A DNA stretch of 64,000 bases from Actinomadura atramentaria DSM 43919. Lineage in GTDB: Bacteria > Actinomycetota > Actinomycetes > Streptosporangiales > Streptosporangiaceae. Made by a program: the position numbers and the translations under genes. The DNA lies in contig NZ_KB907210.1 of assembly GCF_000381885.1 (NCBI RefSeq), positions 382,104 through 446,103 of the forward strand. The letters run 5' to 3'. Under the pieces are notes generated by a model, which was given only the letters and a program-made list of their open reading frames with translations, was not told the DNA's origin and searched no databases. Below are positions 33,624-41,482 of this stretch, one piece after another. The stretch's first letter is position 1; every line of letters starts with the position of its first letter.

Positions 33624-34118
33624 ATGCCGTCTGAATACGCAAAGGCTCTCGGCGCGCGCCTGCGCGCGATCCGCACCCAGCAGGGCCTGTCCCTGCACGG
33701 AGTGGAGGAGAAGTCCCGAGGCCGCTGGAAGGCCGTCGTCGTGGGTTCCTACGAGCGGGGCGACCGCGCCGTCACCGTTCAGAAGCTGGCCGAGCTCGCC
33801 GATTTCTACGGCGTGCCGGTCTCCGAGCTGCTGCCCGGCGGTCACGCGCCGAGCCCGCTCGGGCCGACGCCCAAGCTCGTGATCGACCTTGAGCGCCTGC
33901 AGCAGCTTCCGAAGGACAAGGCCGGTCCGCTCGCCCGTTACGCCCAGACGATCCAGAGCCAGCGGGGCGACTACAACGGGAAGGTCCTGTCGATCCGGCA
34001 GGAGGATCTGCGTTCCCTCGCCGTCATCTACGACAAGTCCCCGACCGAGCTGACCGAGGAGCTGATCGGCTGGGGCGTTCTGGACCCGGAGGCGCGCCGC
34101 GCCGTCGAGTCCTTCTGA
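33624..34118 (+). CDS. bldD: Developmental regulator BldD
   Basis: A 164-residue master regulator of actinomycete development. The N-terminal XRE-type HTH (residues about 5-70) binds DNA as a dimer. The C-terminal domain binds tetrameric c-di-GMP through the bipartite RGD-X8-RQXD signature, here RGDYNGKVLSIRQED with Arg114, Asp116, Arg125 and Asp128, the same numbering as in Streptomyces. ATG 33624 was chosen because it gives the standard N-terminus MPSEYAKALGARLR. Position next to pyrR is conserved in actinomycetes. Confidence 0.96.
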   Translation: MPSEYAKALGARLRAIRTQQGLSLHGVEEKSRGRWKAVVVGSYERGDRAVTVQKLAELADFYGVPVSELLPGGHAPSPLGPTPKLVIDLERLQQLPKDKAGPLARYAQTIQSQRGDYNGKVLSIRQEDLRSLAVIYDKSPTELTEELIGWGVLDPEARRAVESF

Positions 34119-34145
34119 CAGATCTGACAGAACCGGCTCACCGCG

Positions 34146-34180
34146 TGCCGGGGCCGCCGCGAATCTGCGGCGCCCCGGCA
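34146..34180 (+). terminator. Probable bldD terminator
   Basis: A GC-rich hairpin, TGCCGGGGC plus CGCCGC pairing with GCGGC plus GCCCCGGCA across a one-base bulge, lies 28 bp after the bldD stop and is followed by TGCCGCGTTTT. Confidence 0.7.
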
Positions 34181-34498
34181 TGCCGCGTTTTCGGGGCGGT
34201 CTTCGCTGCCGGGTTTCCCTTCCTTTATGCGGTCGGGGTTCGGGAATGGCCTGCGGGGCGGCGGTGCGGATCTTGAGCGGGTGGCCTGAACGGCGGTTCG
34301 GGGCGGCGGGATGGAGCGATCCCGGACCGTCCGGGCTGGCGTTTCCGCTGGTAGGAGCGGATTTTGGTGCGCGCCGGCGGTAGGACTGGCCCTATATTCG
34401 CTAAATTGCCCCGACTTGTGGGTGTCGTGGCCCGCCGGATCATGGAAGAAGGCGCGCGGGACATTGCACGCGGCGGGCCGAGCGGCGATGGTGGAGGC
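34181..34498. other. Gene-free interval between bldD and the next gene
   Basis: About 318 bp after the bldD terminator with no supported gene. It is GC-rich in its first half and ends in a purine-rich GGTGGAGG stretch that serves as RBS for the following gene. I see no clear promoter. Confidence 0.5.
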
Positions 34499-35293
34499 AT
34501 GGACACGTTCTCCGCTCCGCGCATGGAACCGGCCGCCGACTCCGATCCGGCCGAGTGGCTCGTCAACGGACTCGCGCACGCGGAGCACACGGTCCGCTCG
34601 CTGCTTCCGGCTGGATATGCGGCTTATGCCCGCATTCTTCATCCGGCGGAGTCGCCCGACGGGGAACCCGTCCGCTGGGCCGACGTCGCCCGCTGGTCCG
34701 CCCGCGTCCTGCACCCGCTCGCGCGCTTCGACGCGCTCGCCCACCCCGTCCCGGCCACCGAGACCGGGCCGCCGCCGTTCGACGACCCGCCGTGGCCCGG
34801 CAGCCTCACCGCCGACGACCTCGGGGCGCTGCTCCCCGTCCTCGCCGCGCACACCGACACCGCGGGCGACTGCTGGTTCTGCGTCTGGGACGGCTGGGGC
34901 TGGCTCGCGTCGCCCGAGACGCAGACGACGCTGCGCGCCGGCCGCGGCACCCGCGCCGACGACGCCGCCACCGTCACCCCGCCCGGCGTCCGCCTCCCCC
35001 CGAACGCGCCCCGCGTCCACCTCCCCGCGCGCGGCTACCTGCTGTTCCACGGCCCGCTCCGCGCCGCCGCCGACCTCGGCGACCGCGGCGAGGACTACTT
35101 CTTCCCGCAGTCCCCGAACCTCTTCTGGCCCGACGACCGCGCCTGGTGCGTCGCCACCGACGTCGACCTGACCTCCACCTACGTGGCGGGCTCCCGCGAA
35201 CTCGTCGGCGCCATCCTCGCCACCGACACCCTCGAAGCCCTCCCCGCCCGCCCGGACGACCCGGCGGGAGAACACGGCGACCCGGTGAATTGA
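34499..35293 (+). CDS. Conserved actinobacterial protein of unknown function
   Basis: A 264-residue soluble protein, rich in Trp, Pro and Asp. Motifs such as DTAGDCWFCVWDGWGWL, HLPARGYLLFHGPL and FWPDDRAWCVATDVDLTST recall a widespread family of actinomycete hypothetical proteins that ends with SRELVGAILATDTLEALP. Nothing points to a catalytic site. ATG 34499 follows GGTGGAGG closely; an upstream start at 34364 would add a low-complexity lead. It is alone between bldD and a repeat-rich terminator region. Confidence 0.7.
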   Translation: MDTFSAPRMEPAADSDPAEWLVNGLAHAEHTVRSLLPAGYAAYARILHPAESPDGEPVRWADVARWSARVLHPLARFDALAHPVPATETGPPPFDDPPWPGSLTADDLGALLPVLAAHTDTAGDCWFCVWDGWGWLASPETQTTLRAGRGTRADDAATVTPPGVRLPPNAPRVHLPARGYLLFHGPLRAAADLGDRGEDYFFPQSPNLFWPDDRAWCVATDVDLTSTYVAGSRELVGAILATDTLEALPARPDDPAGEHGDPVN

Positions 35294-35380
35294 GTCATTG
35301 TGGGGGGGGTGTCACTTGTGGGGGGACGTGTCACTTGTGGGGGGACGACCCCCCACACCCCCCGCGGCGCGAAGCGCCGC
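35292..35380. repeat. Tandem 19-bp repeat and G/C hairpins at a gene end
   Basis: The unit TGTCACTTGTGGGGGGACG occurs twice in tandem (35310-35328, 35329-35347) after a degenerate copy (35292-35309). The last copy forms a perfect 9-bp hairpin, TGTGGGGGG with CCCCCCACA, loop ACGA (35336-35357). A second hairpin, GCGGCGC-GAA-GCGCCGC, follows at 35364-35380. Position suggests transcription termination or an extragenic repeat family. Confidence 0.7.
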
Positions 35381-35511
35381 ATCCTCGCTCCGCTGGCGCT
35401 CCGCTGCGGTGCGACCCTTCGCGCTGCGCCCGCCCGGCCACTCGCTAGCGCTCGCGGCCGTGCGCGCGCGGGCAACCCCCTCCGGTTGCTGTGAACACTC
35501 GTGCGGGCAAA

Positions 35512-35559
35512 GACCCCCGCGTCGGCCGCTCGCCTGGGCGAGCGGCCGACGCGGGGGTC
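35512..35559 (-). terminator. Long perfect hairpin terminator
   Basis: A 23-bp perfect inverted repeat (GACCCCCGCGTCGGCC... and complement) with only two unpaired bases lies 23 bp beyond the stop of the secreted protein gene at 35582 and may act in both directions. Confidence 0.85.
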
Positions 35560-35581
35560 GGCGTTGTCTGCGGGTTTCTCG

Positions 35582-36091
35582 TCAGCTCTTCTTGCAGGCG
35601 TTGATGCGGACGCTGGCGCTCCAGGCGGTGCCGCTGGCCGTGGGCGGGCGGTAGCCGGGCGGGAAGGCGACCGTGGCGAGGGCCTGGGCGCGGTACGTCT
35701 GCTTCTTGACGCAGCGGCGGGCCGCGTTCTGGCTGACGCGGTTCTTCCCCGTCGCGGTCTTCCAGCCGCTCTCCTTGTACTTCTGGCCGTTCTTGTAGAG
35801 GACGACCTTGAGGCGGATCGAGGCGACCTTCTTCGAGCACTTCACGTCGGCGGTGACGTTGACGCGGTGCTTGTCAGCCGCGTGGGCGTGGTGGGAGTAG
35901 TGCGGGTTGTGCGCCGTGATCTTGCAGGTGATCACGTCGCGGACGGAGACCTTCGACTTGCCGACGCCGGGCCGGGCGGTGACGACGGGGCCGGGCCCGG
36001 CGGACGGCGCGGCGGCGGCGACGCCGGGGAGCAGCGCGACCGCCAGCCCTGCGACGGCGGCGGCCGAGGTGACCTTGTTGATCGCACGCAT
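35582..36091 (-). CDS. Small secreted protein of unknown function
   Basis: A 169-residue protein with a Sec signal peptide (MRAINKV, hydrophobic core to about residue 22, cleavage near AAA-APSAG at 27-28). The mature part is basic and has four cysteines (in VITCKI, VKCSKK, RRCVKK and NACKKS), probably forming two disulfides. No family is recognised. ATG start preceded by GAACCAGGGGGAACG; a TAGATT -10-like box lies around 36131-36136. Confidence 0.75.
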   Translation of the reverse strand: MRAINKVTSAAAVAGLAVALLPGVAAAAPSAGPGPVVTARPGVGKSKVSVRDVITCKITAHNPHYSHHAHAADKHRVNVTADVKCSKKVASIRLKVVLYKNGQKYKESGWKTATGKNRVSQNAARRCVKKQTYRAQALATVAFPPGYRPPTASGTAWSASVRINACKKS

Positions 36092-36272
36092 GTGAGCGTT
36101 CCCCCTGGTTCCTCAGGACACGTACGCGGCGAATCTACTCGCGCACACTCCGTCACCGACACGGAACGGCCACAACCGGTCACATTGCGTCAACAGCGTC
36201 CGAGACGCCCGGACCGCGCGGGTGGACGGCGACCGGCCGCCGGGGGGTGCGACCGGTCGCCGGGCTCGCGGG

Positions 36273-36818
36273 TCAGCCGAGCGTCGCCTGGCCGGGGATG
36301 CCGAGGCCGTCCTCGACGAGCGAGACGAAGACGTCGGCGTCCTGGAGCAGCTCGTCGGCCTCCCGCTGCGTGACCGCGCGCGGCAGGCCCGCCTCGGCCG
36401 CGGCGCGCTTGTCGGCCCCGGCGGCGAAGAACGCCGCCCACTCCCGCAGCGCGGGGTCGGCCTCCGGGAGCAGCACCCACACGCTGCGCGGCCGCCCGCG
36501 CCGGTGCGTCTCCACGGGCTCGCTCGCCGCGAGCACGGCTGCGGCGGCCCGCAGCGCCGCCAGGTGCGCGCACACGTAGCGCACGGCGGGCGAGGTCGCC
36601 TCGGCGGCCTCGGCGAGGCTCGTCCGCGCGGCGCGCACCTGACCGACGGCCGTGTGCGCCGGCCGGGGCGCCGGGAGCGGCCGGGGCCGGGGCGCGGCGG
36701 CGCGCCGCACGGGCGCGCGCCCGCCGCGCCCCGCCGGCGGCGCGGCCAGGGGGTCGGTGGCGGGCGGCGCGGTCGTCGGGATCGGGGTGGCCGGGGTCGC
36801 ACGCGTGGTTCCGGACAT
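36273..36818 (-). CDS. SAV_6107-type HEPN domain protein
   Basis: A 181-residue protein. The first 60 residues are a Pro/Ala-rich disordered lead; residues about 65-175 form an all-helical region (AVRYVCAHLAALRAAAAVL, then SVWVLLPEADPALREWAAFF, then KRAAAEAGLPRAVTQREAD) that matches my memory of the actinobacterial SAV_6107 HEPN family. HEPN proteins often act as RNases or in defence, but the RX4-6H nuclease motif is not evident here. ATG follows an AAGGAGG site. A perfect LexA-type box lies 136 bp upstream, so SOS induction is likely. It is the first gene beyond the left end of the tail cluster and may be either part of it or chromosomal. Confidence 0.65.
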   Translation of the reverse strand: MSGTTRATPATPIPTTAPPATDPLAAPPAGRGGRAPVRRAAAPRPRPLPAPRPAHTAVGQVRAARTSLAEAAEATSPAVRYVCAHLAALRAAAAVLAASEPVETHRRGRPRSVWVLLPEADPALREWAAFFAAGADKRAAAEAGLPRAVTQREADELLQDADVFVSLVEDGLGIPGQATLG

Positions 36819-36953
36819 GCTGCCTCCTTCCGGGGTCGGGCCGGGCCGGCCGGGCGGAGAGCTTCCCCTCTCTCCGCCCGGCCGGCCGGTCCCGCCGCCG
36901 TCGCGCACGGCGGGCGGAACCGCCCTGGCGCGGTCCGCGAGTCCCGCACCGCA

Positions 36954-36969
36954 TCGAACAAAGGTTCGA
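36954..36969. promoter_or_regulatory. Perfect LexA (SOS) box
   Basis: TCGAAC-AAAG-GTTCGA matches the actinobacterial SOS box TCGAAC-N4-GTTCGA at all 12 positions and is extended by GCA/TGC to a 9-bp palindrome arm. It lies upstream of the HEPN gene and just outside the tail operon. Confidence 0.8.
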
Positions 36970-37001
36970 TGCGAAACCCAGTAAACCGCCCTGACGCCCG
37001 T

Positions 37002-37017
37002 TCGTCAATATGTTCGA
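37002..37017. promoter_or_regulatory. Degenerate LexA-like box
   Basis: TCGTCA-ATAT-GTTCGA keeps one full half-site and three bases of the other. Spaced 48 bp from the perfect box; the sequence GTTCGAAC here is also a palindrome. Confidence 0.4.
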
Positions 37018-37115
37018 ACACCACCTCCGCGTCCCCGCCCCACCAACCCCACGACCAGCGACAACACCCACCCCACCCACCACTCGAACACCCCACCGTG
37101 CCGAAGACCACACCC

Positions 37116-37156
37116 CCGGCGTTCGAACACCCGCCCCGAACGCGCTCGAACGCCGG
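37116..37156. repeat. 11-bp inverted repeat with TTCGA arms at the end of the tail operon
   Basis: CCGGCGTTCGA (37116-37126) and TCGAACGCCGG (37146-37156) form perfect arms around a 19-nt loop, 8 bp past the last tail-operon stop. It could terminate the tail operon transcript. It also adds to a cluster of TTCGA motifs (36954, 37012, 37084, 37121, 37146). Confidence 0.6.
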
Positions 37157-37164
37157 AAGAGCCG

Positions 37165-37410
37165 TCAGGACTTGCGCGACGGCCGGTAGACCGGCGTCCC
37201 CCGCGCGACGCCGAGCCCCAGCAGCACCCGTCCCACCAGCGGAACTCGGTGCTCGACCGCGCGGACCACCACGTAGTACGCGCCGCCCAGCACGGCGGTG
37301 AGCACTTCGCTCACCGCGCCCTCCGGCAGGTCGAAGCCGAGCCGGGCCGCCTGCGCGAGCAGCGCGCCGACGACGATCGGCACGAGAGTCCGGATAACAC
37401 TGTCCACCAT
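37165..37410 (-). CDS. Small phage membrane protein, holin-like
   Basis: An 81-residue protein with two hydrophobic segments (about residues 5-20 and 28-45) and a basic tail (VARGTPVYRPSRKS), typical of small holin or lysis-associated proteins at the end of tail modules. ATG 37410 follows GGGAGG at good spacing; an upstream ATG would add an Ala/Ser stretch. It is the last gene of the minus-strand tail cluster. No endolysin lies next to it, so the holin role is an inference. Confidence 0.5.
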   Translation of the reverse strand: MVDSVIRTLVPIVVGALLAQAARLGFDLPEGAVSEVLTAVLGGAYYVVVRAVEHRVPLVGRVLLGLGVARGTPVYRPSRKS

Positions 37411-37482
37411 GAGAAACCTCCCAAAAGAAGAAGCCGCCGCCGCACCCGAAGAGGGCACGGCGGCGGCAGGGATGCGGCGGCG

Positions 37483-38559
37483 CTAGGCGCGCCGCCGCAG
37501 GGCGATCTGGACGCCCAGGCCGTTGTTCGAATCGGGACCGATGACGGCGCTCCGCTGCCCGGTCGGGCCCGGCACGGGCTGGGAAAAATCGCAGACCAGC
37601 GCCGAGGGGACCGCGGACGTGCCCGCGCCGGCCTGGAAGATCCGGCGGACCGTCCCCACCGGGTCGGTGGCGGCCGGGGTTCCGCTGTTCTTCACCGCGT
37701 AGAGGCACGCCACCAGCGCGTCCGGCTCCGTCGTGGTCAGCGACGGGGCGTCGGTGACCGACGTCGTGGTGGTGCGCGCGGCGGCCGGCCCGACGACGAC
37801 GTCCGCGGCGGCGTTGGCGTAGGCCACGATGGCGGCCGTCGCGCCCACCGGGACGCTCAGCGTCCAGGACAGCGCGGCGTCGCCCGCCGCGTAGACCTTG
37901 CCGTACACCGTCGCGGTCGTGTCGCCGCCGAACTGCTGTGTCGGGACGAGCTGCGCCCAGTCCGGCTGCGCCGTCATCGTCTCGCCGCTCGTGGACGAGT
38001 AGACCATCAGCGCGATCAGGTAGTCGCCCGGCTCGATCCCGACGGGCAGCGGGCAGACCAGGCTCGCCGACCGCACGGCCGCCCCGCCCGACGCCCGGTA
38101 GGTGACCGGGTTCCCGCCGGTGGGCGCCGACGTGTCGAACCAGACGTCTCCCACGGCGGAACCCTCCGGCTCGACCGGGCCCGCCGTGAGCCGCCCGACG
38201 CCGGTCAGCCGCGACTCCAAGACCGCGATCCGGTCCTCCAGGTCACCGGCCGTCTCGCCGAGGTCGGTCGTCGTGATCAGGCAGCGCTGCCCGTCCCCGG
38301 TCGGCGACGCGCTCGCCCACATCGCCCGGACCCCGTCCGGTCCCGTCCCGAACGCCGGGATCGCCCCAGTCGCCGACGACGACACCACCCCGTCCGGGAT
38401 CGGCGTGCCGGTCCGGTCCAGCAGGTCGGTGTACTGCGCCCCGCCGGACTCCGCCGACCAGAACGTCACCGGCACGTTCCCGGCGAGCGTCAGTTCGCCG
38501 GAGTCACCGCGGCTCACCACGTAGTCGGCGATCCCGCCGCCGAACCTGTACCGCGTCAT
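37483..38559 (-). CDS. Phage tail fibre-like protein, paralogue A
   Basis: A 358-residue protein strongly similar along its whole length to the gene at 40296-41378. The shared N-terminus (FGGGIADYVV, RGDSGELTLAGN, PVTFW) may dock to the tail tip. A short coiled coil follows (DLEDRIAVLESRLTGVGRL), then VGDVWFDTSAPTGGNPV and a beta-rich C-terminal domain ending SNNGLGVQIALRRR. The second of two close ATGs was chosen for its 9-nt distance from GGAGG. Probably a surface-binding appendage; receptor unknown. Confidence 0.65.
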   Translation of the reverse strand: MTRYRFGGGIADYVVSRGDSGELTLAGNVPVTFWSAESGGAQYTDLLDRTGTPIPDGVVSSSATGAIPAFGTGPDGVRAMWASASPTGDGQRCLITTTDLGETAGDLEDRIAVLESRLTGVGRLTAGPVEPEGSAVGDVWFDTSAPTGGNPVTYRASGGAAVRSASLVCPLPVGIEPGDYLIALMVYSSTSGETMTAQPDWAQLVPTQQFGGDTTATVYGKVYAAGDAALSWTLSVPVGATAAIVAYANAAADVVVGPAAARTTTTSVTDAPSLTTTEPDALVACLYAVKNSGTPAATDPVGTVRRIFQAGAGTSAVPSALVCDFSQPVPGPTGQRSAVIGPDSNNGLGVQIALRRRA

Positions 38560-38662
38560 GCGCATCAGCCTCCGTTCGCTTTCTTCACAGCAGTCGCTCC
38601 GGCGCGGACGGACCTCGCGACGGGAGCGGCGGGCGCGCCGCCGGACCGGCGGCGCGCCCGTC

Positions 38663-38899
38663 TCAGGAGCCCGCGACGCCGGCGGCGACCGACGCCACCG
38701 CGGACAGCAGACCGAGCACGACCGACAGCGGCAGTGCGTACCGCCACCGCTCGCTCGCGCGCAGCCGCTGCTCGTGGTCGGCGAGCTGGGCGCGGATCTG
38801 CTCGAACGTGGTGAGCATCCCGTCCACCTTCCCGCCGAGCGCGACGAGCTTGTCGTAGATGTCCCGCGCCGTGATGACGACGCCGGGCGGCTCAGTCAT
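38663..38899 (-). CDS. Small coiled-coil plus membrane-segment protein, holin/XhlA-like
   Basis: A 78-residue protein: a helical, coiled-coil-like stretch (YDKLVALGGKVDGMLTTFEQ onward to about residue 48), then one membrane segment at the C-terminus (LPLSVVLGLLSAVASVAAG). This plan matches the hemolysin XhlA/holin-accessory type found in lysis cassettes. The start ATG lies within the end of a 20-codon ORF (ATGACTGA), suggesting coupled translation; ATG 38905 is an alternative start. Confidence 0.55.
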   Translation of the reverse strand: MTEPPGVVITARDIYDKLVALGGKVDGMLTTFEQIRAQLADHEQRLRASERWRYALPLSVVLGLLSAVASVAAGVAGS

Positions 38900-38954
38900 G
38901 GGCATCCGGTTCGGGGACGTCCTCCTCGGGCGTCCGAATGATGATCAGCGGCAT
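38892..38954 (-). CDS. Possible 20-residue peptide in the tail operon
   Basis: MPLIIIRTPEEDVPEPDAHD, preceded by GAGGGGAGG 5 nt upstream of its ATG and overlapping the start of the next gene by 8 nt. The good ribosome-binding site and overlap argue for real translation, either as a peptide or only to couple translation of the holin-like gene. Confidence 0.4.
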   Translation of the reverse strand: MPLIIIRTPEEDVPEPDAHD

Positions 38955-38982
38955 CGGTTCCTCCCCTCTCCTTCGCGGCGGC

Positions 38983-40296
38983 TCACGTCCAGCCGTCGCC
39001 CTGCCAGACGCGCGCGTCCACGACCGCCTTCTCCGGGCCGACCCGCAGGACGGGCTCGGTCCAGCCGTCGTCGGTGCGGACGTGCGTCGTCGTGTCGGGC
39101 CGCGGGCGGTACGCCGTCGCGTCGAACGTCTTGCCGAGCTGCCCGACCACCTGGCCGGTGTGGTCGTGACCGGTGAACGCGACGGTGATCGCGTCGCCCG
39201 CGTCGGTGACCTCGACCCGGCCGAACTGCCCGGTCCCGGCCGGCGCGACGACCGGCCCGACCTTCCACGTCCCCGAGCCGCTGGACGTCTGGTCCAGCGG
39301 CGCGGCGACGAGCTCCATCGCGCCGATCGGCGAGTTGGTCCCGTCGTCGGCCGCGACGGCGTGCATGTCGGCGCTGAGGATGACCATCTTCGGGCCGATC
39401 CCGTTCGCGCCGACGAACGCGTTGATCTCCGCGAACTCCGTCCGGTAGTCGCCCCAGCGGTCGCCGCCGACGGCGCTCGGCCGGTGCGGGAACGACTCGC
39501 AGACGAACAGCACCGGTTCCGCCGAGGAGCGCAGCAGGTCGAAGTACCACCGCTTCTGCTCAGCGCCGAGGAGCGTCTTGTTCGCGCCGTCGGGGTCCTT
39601 CGGGTCCGACCGGAAGCTGCGGGTGTCGAGCATGATGAACCTGCAGCGGCCCACGACCCAGGTGGTGTACAGGCCCGACGCGGGCAGCGGGTAGAACGTG
39701 CCGTGGTTGCGGAGCGACTGCTGGACCGCGCTCGCGCCGACGGAACCCGCCCAGCCGAACGGTCCGGTGAAGTCGTGGTTGTCCCACGTGTGGACGGTCG
39801 AGACCTCCCGGATGAGCCTGCTGTACCGGGGCATCCCCAGGGCTGTCTCGAAGACCGCGTCGTAGTCGGCCCGGTTCGCGGAGTTCACGTCGGCGTAATG
39901 CAGGTCCCCGAGGAAGAGGAACTGCAGCGGGTCCATCGCCCGGATCTGGTCGTAGACGACGTGGTCGGACAGCCGCACGCGGTCGCCGCCGAAGCAGAAC
40001 GCGAAGTCGGCCTGCGCGCCCGAGACCGGGAGCGTCCGGAACGCCCCCGGCTCTGGGAGCGCCGCGCCGTCCGCCTCCACGGTCCAGCGGTACCGCGTCG
40101 CCGGGGCGAGGCCGGTGATCTCGTGCTTGGTGACGCCCCGCGCGTCGGGCGTCTGGATGGACGAGGACGCCGTGGGCGTCGTCTCGTCGGCGGGCGACAC
40201 CAGGACCCGGACGCGCGACGCCTCGGTCGTGCGCACCGTGAACCGGACCGCGGACTCCGTCGTGCCGCCGACCCAGCCATAGGACAGCGCCGGCAT
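38983..40296 (-). CDS. PhoD-like metallophosphoesterase in the tail module
   Basis: A 437-residue PhoD/alkaline-phosphatase-D-type protein. Residues 1-100 form a fibronectin-like N-terminal domain (VRFTVRTTEASRVRVLVSP, ITGLAPATRYRWTVEA). The catalytic domain shows FLFLGDLHYADVN, TWDNHDFTGPFG and VILSADMHAVAADD, the metal ligands of the calcineurin-like PhoD fold. No signal peptide. The ATG overlaps the paralogue B stop by one base (TGATG). It may hydrolyse teichoic acid or another phosphodiester polymer on the target surface; that role is inferred from position among fibre genes. Confidence 0.8.
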   Translation of the reverse strand: MPALSYGWVGGTTESAVRFTVRTTEASRVRVLVSPADETTPTASSSIQTPDARGVTKHEITGLAPATRYRWTVEADGAALPEPGAFRTLPVSGAQADFAFCFGGDRVRLSDHVVYDQIRAMDPLQFLFLGDLHYADVNSANRADYDAVFETALGMPRYSRLIREVSTVHTWDNHDFTGPFGWAGSVGASAVQQSLRNHGTFYPLPASGLYTTWVVGRCRFIMLDTRSFRSDPKDPDGANKTLLGAEQKRWYFDLLRSSAEPVLFVCESFPHRPSAVGGDRWGDYRTEFAEINAFVGANGIGPKMVILSADMHAVAADDGTNSPIGAMELVAAPLDQTSSGSGTWKVGPVVAPAGTGQFGRVEVTDAGDAITVAFTGHDHTGQVVGQLGKTFDATAYRPRPDTTTHVRTDDGWTEPVLRVGPEKAVVDARVWQGDGWT

Positions 40297-41378
40297 CAGC
40301 CCACCCTCCGCTTCAGCCCGATCTGGACGCCCATGCCGTTGTTCGACGTCGGCGTGACGGTCGCGGTCTTCACGCCCGTCGGCCCGACGACGGGCTGGGC
40401 GAGGTCGCAGACCAGCACCGCGGGCACCTCGCTCGTGCCGAGGCCCACCTGGAGCAGGCGCCGCGTCGTCCCGGCCGGGTCGACCGACGCCGCCGGTCCC
40501 GGCGTCTTCACCAGGTAGGCGCAGGCCACCACCATGTCCGGCGCGGTCGTGCTGATCGACGGGGCGTCGGTGACCGCGGTGCTGTTCGACCGGACCGCGT
40601 AGGCGCCCATCTGCACGGCCGGGTCGGCGTTGGCGTACGCGACGATCCCGGCCACGGCGCTGGTGGTCCCCGCGAACGTCCAGGACGGCGCCGTGTCCCC
40701 CGCCTGGTAGACCTTCCCGAAGATCGCGGCCTTGGTGTCGCCGCCGAACTCCTGGACGCCCTGCAGCACCGTCCAGCCGTCCGGCGCCTCGCTCAGGGAC
40801 TCCCCCGCGTTCGTGGAGAAGACCAGGAGCGCGATCATGTAGTCCCCCGGCGCGAGCTGGTCCGGGAGCATGCACGTCAGCGTCGGGGCCTTCGCCGTGG
40901 CCCCGGACGCCGAGCGGAACGCCACGGGGCTGCCCTCGGTCGGCGCGGACGTGTCGAACCAGACGTCCCCGATGCCCGGCTCGTCGGGTGCGACGGGGCC
41001 CGCCGTGAGCCGTCCGACGCCCGACAGCCGGGTCTCCAGCGCCGCCAGCCGCGTCCGCAGGTCGCCGACCTCGTCGCCGAGGTCGGTCGCGGTGACGAGC
41101 CGGCGCGCGCCCGCGCCGGTCGGCGACGCGCTGGCCCACATCGCGCGGACGTCCTCCGGGCCCATCCCGAACGCGGGGATGGCCCCGGCGGCGTCCGACG
41201 TCACGACCCCGCCGGGGATGGCGGTGCCGGTCCCGTCCACGAGGTCGGTGATCTGCTCCCCGTCGGACTCCGCCGTCCAGAACGTGACCGGCGCGTTCCC
41301 GGCGAGGGTCAGCTCGCCCGCGTCGCCCCGCTGCACGACGTAGTCGGCGATGCCGCCGCCGAAAGAATGCCGTGCCAT
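40296..41378 (-). CDS. Phage tail fibre-like protein, paralogue B
   Basis: A 360-residue paralogue of the 37483-38559 product. Shared blocks include FGGGIADYVV, GELTLAGN, AIPAFGMGPEDVRAMWASAS, a short coiled coil (DLRTRLAALETRLSGVGRL) and IGDVWFDTSAPTEGSPV. The C-terminal half has diverged more than the first 150 residues, as expected for receptor-contacting tips. It starts ATG just after GGAAGTGGTG and is translationally coupled to the PhoD-like gene. Confidence 0.65.
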   Translation of the reverse strand: MARHSFGGGIADYVVQRGDAGELTLAGNAPVTFWTAESDGEQITDLVDGTGTAIPGGVVTSDAAGAIPAFGMGPEDVRAMWASASPTGAGARRLVTATDLGDEVGDLRTRLAALETRLSGVGRLTAGPVAPDEPGIGDVWFDTSAPTEGSPVAFRSASGATAKAPTLTCMLPDQLAPGDYMIALLVFSTNAGESLSEAPDGWTVLQGVQEFGGDTKAAIFGKVYQAGDTAPSWTFAGTTSAVAGIVAYANADPAVQMGAYAVRSNSTAVTDAPSISTTAPDMVVACAYLVKTPGPAASVDPAGTTRRLLQVGLGTSEVPAVLVCDLAQPVVGPTGVKTATVTPTSNNGMGVQIGLKRRVG

Positions 41379-41430
41379 TCACACCACTTCCTGACTGCAC
41401 AACTCGTTCATCAGCGCCTCCCGGACGCGC

Positions 41431-41460
41431 GAAAGCCCCGGCGCGCAGCGCTCGGGGCCG
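41431..41460 (-). terminator. Terminator-like hairpin between two tail genes
   Basis: Read on minus: GCCCCG-A-GCGC-TGC-GCGC-CGGGGC followed by TTTCGCG, between the receptor-binding-like gene and fibre paralogue B. It would reduce fibre-module expression relative to the upstream tail genes. Confidence 0.55.
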
Positions 41461-41482
41461 TGGTCGGAGGGGTCGGACGCGG

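Noticed and set aside
41399-41431. 10-codon ORF MNELCSQEVV before fibre paralogue B
   Set aside because: No RBS of its own; the sequence mainly supplies the ribosome-binding site of the next gene.
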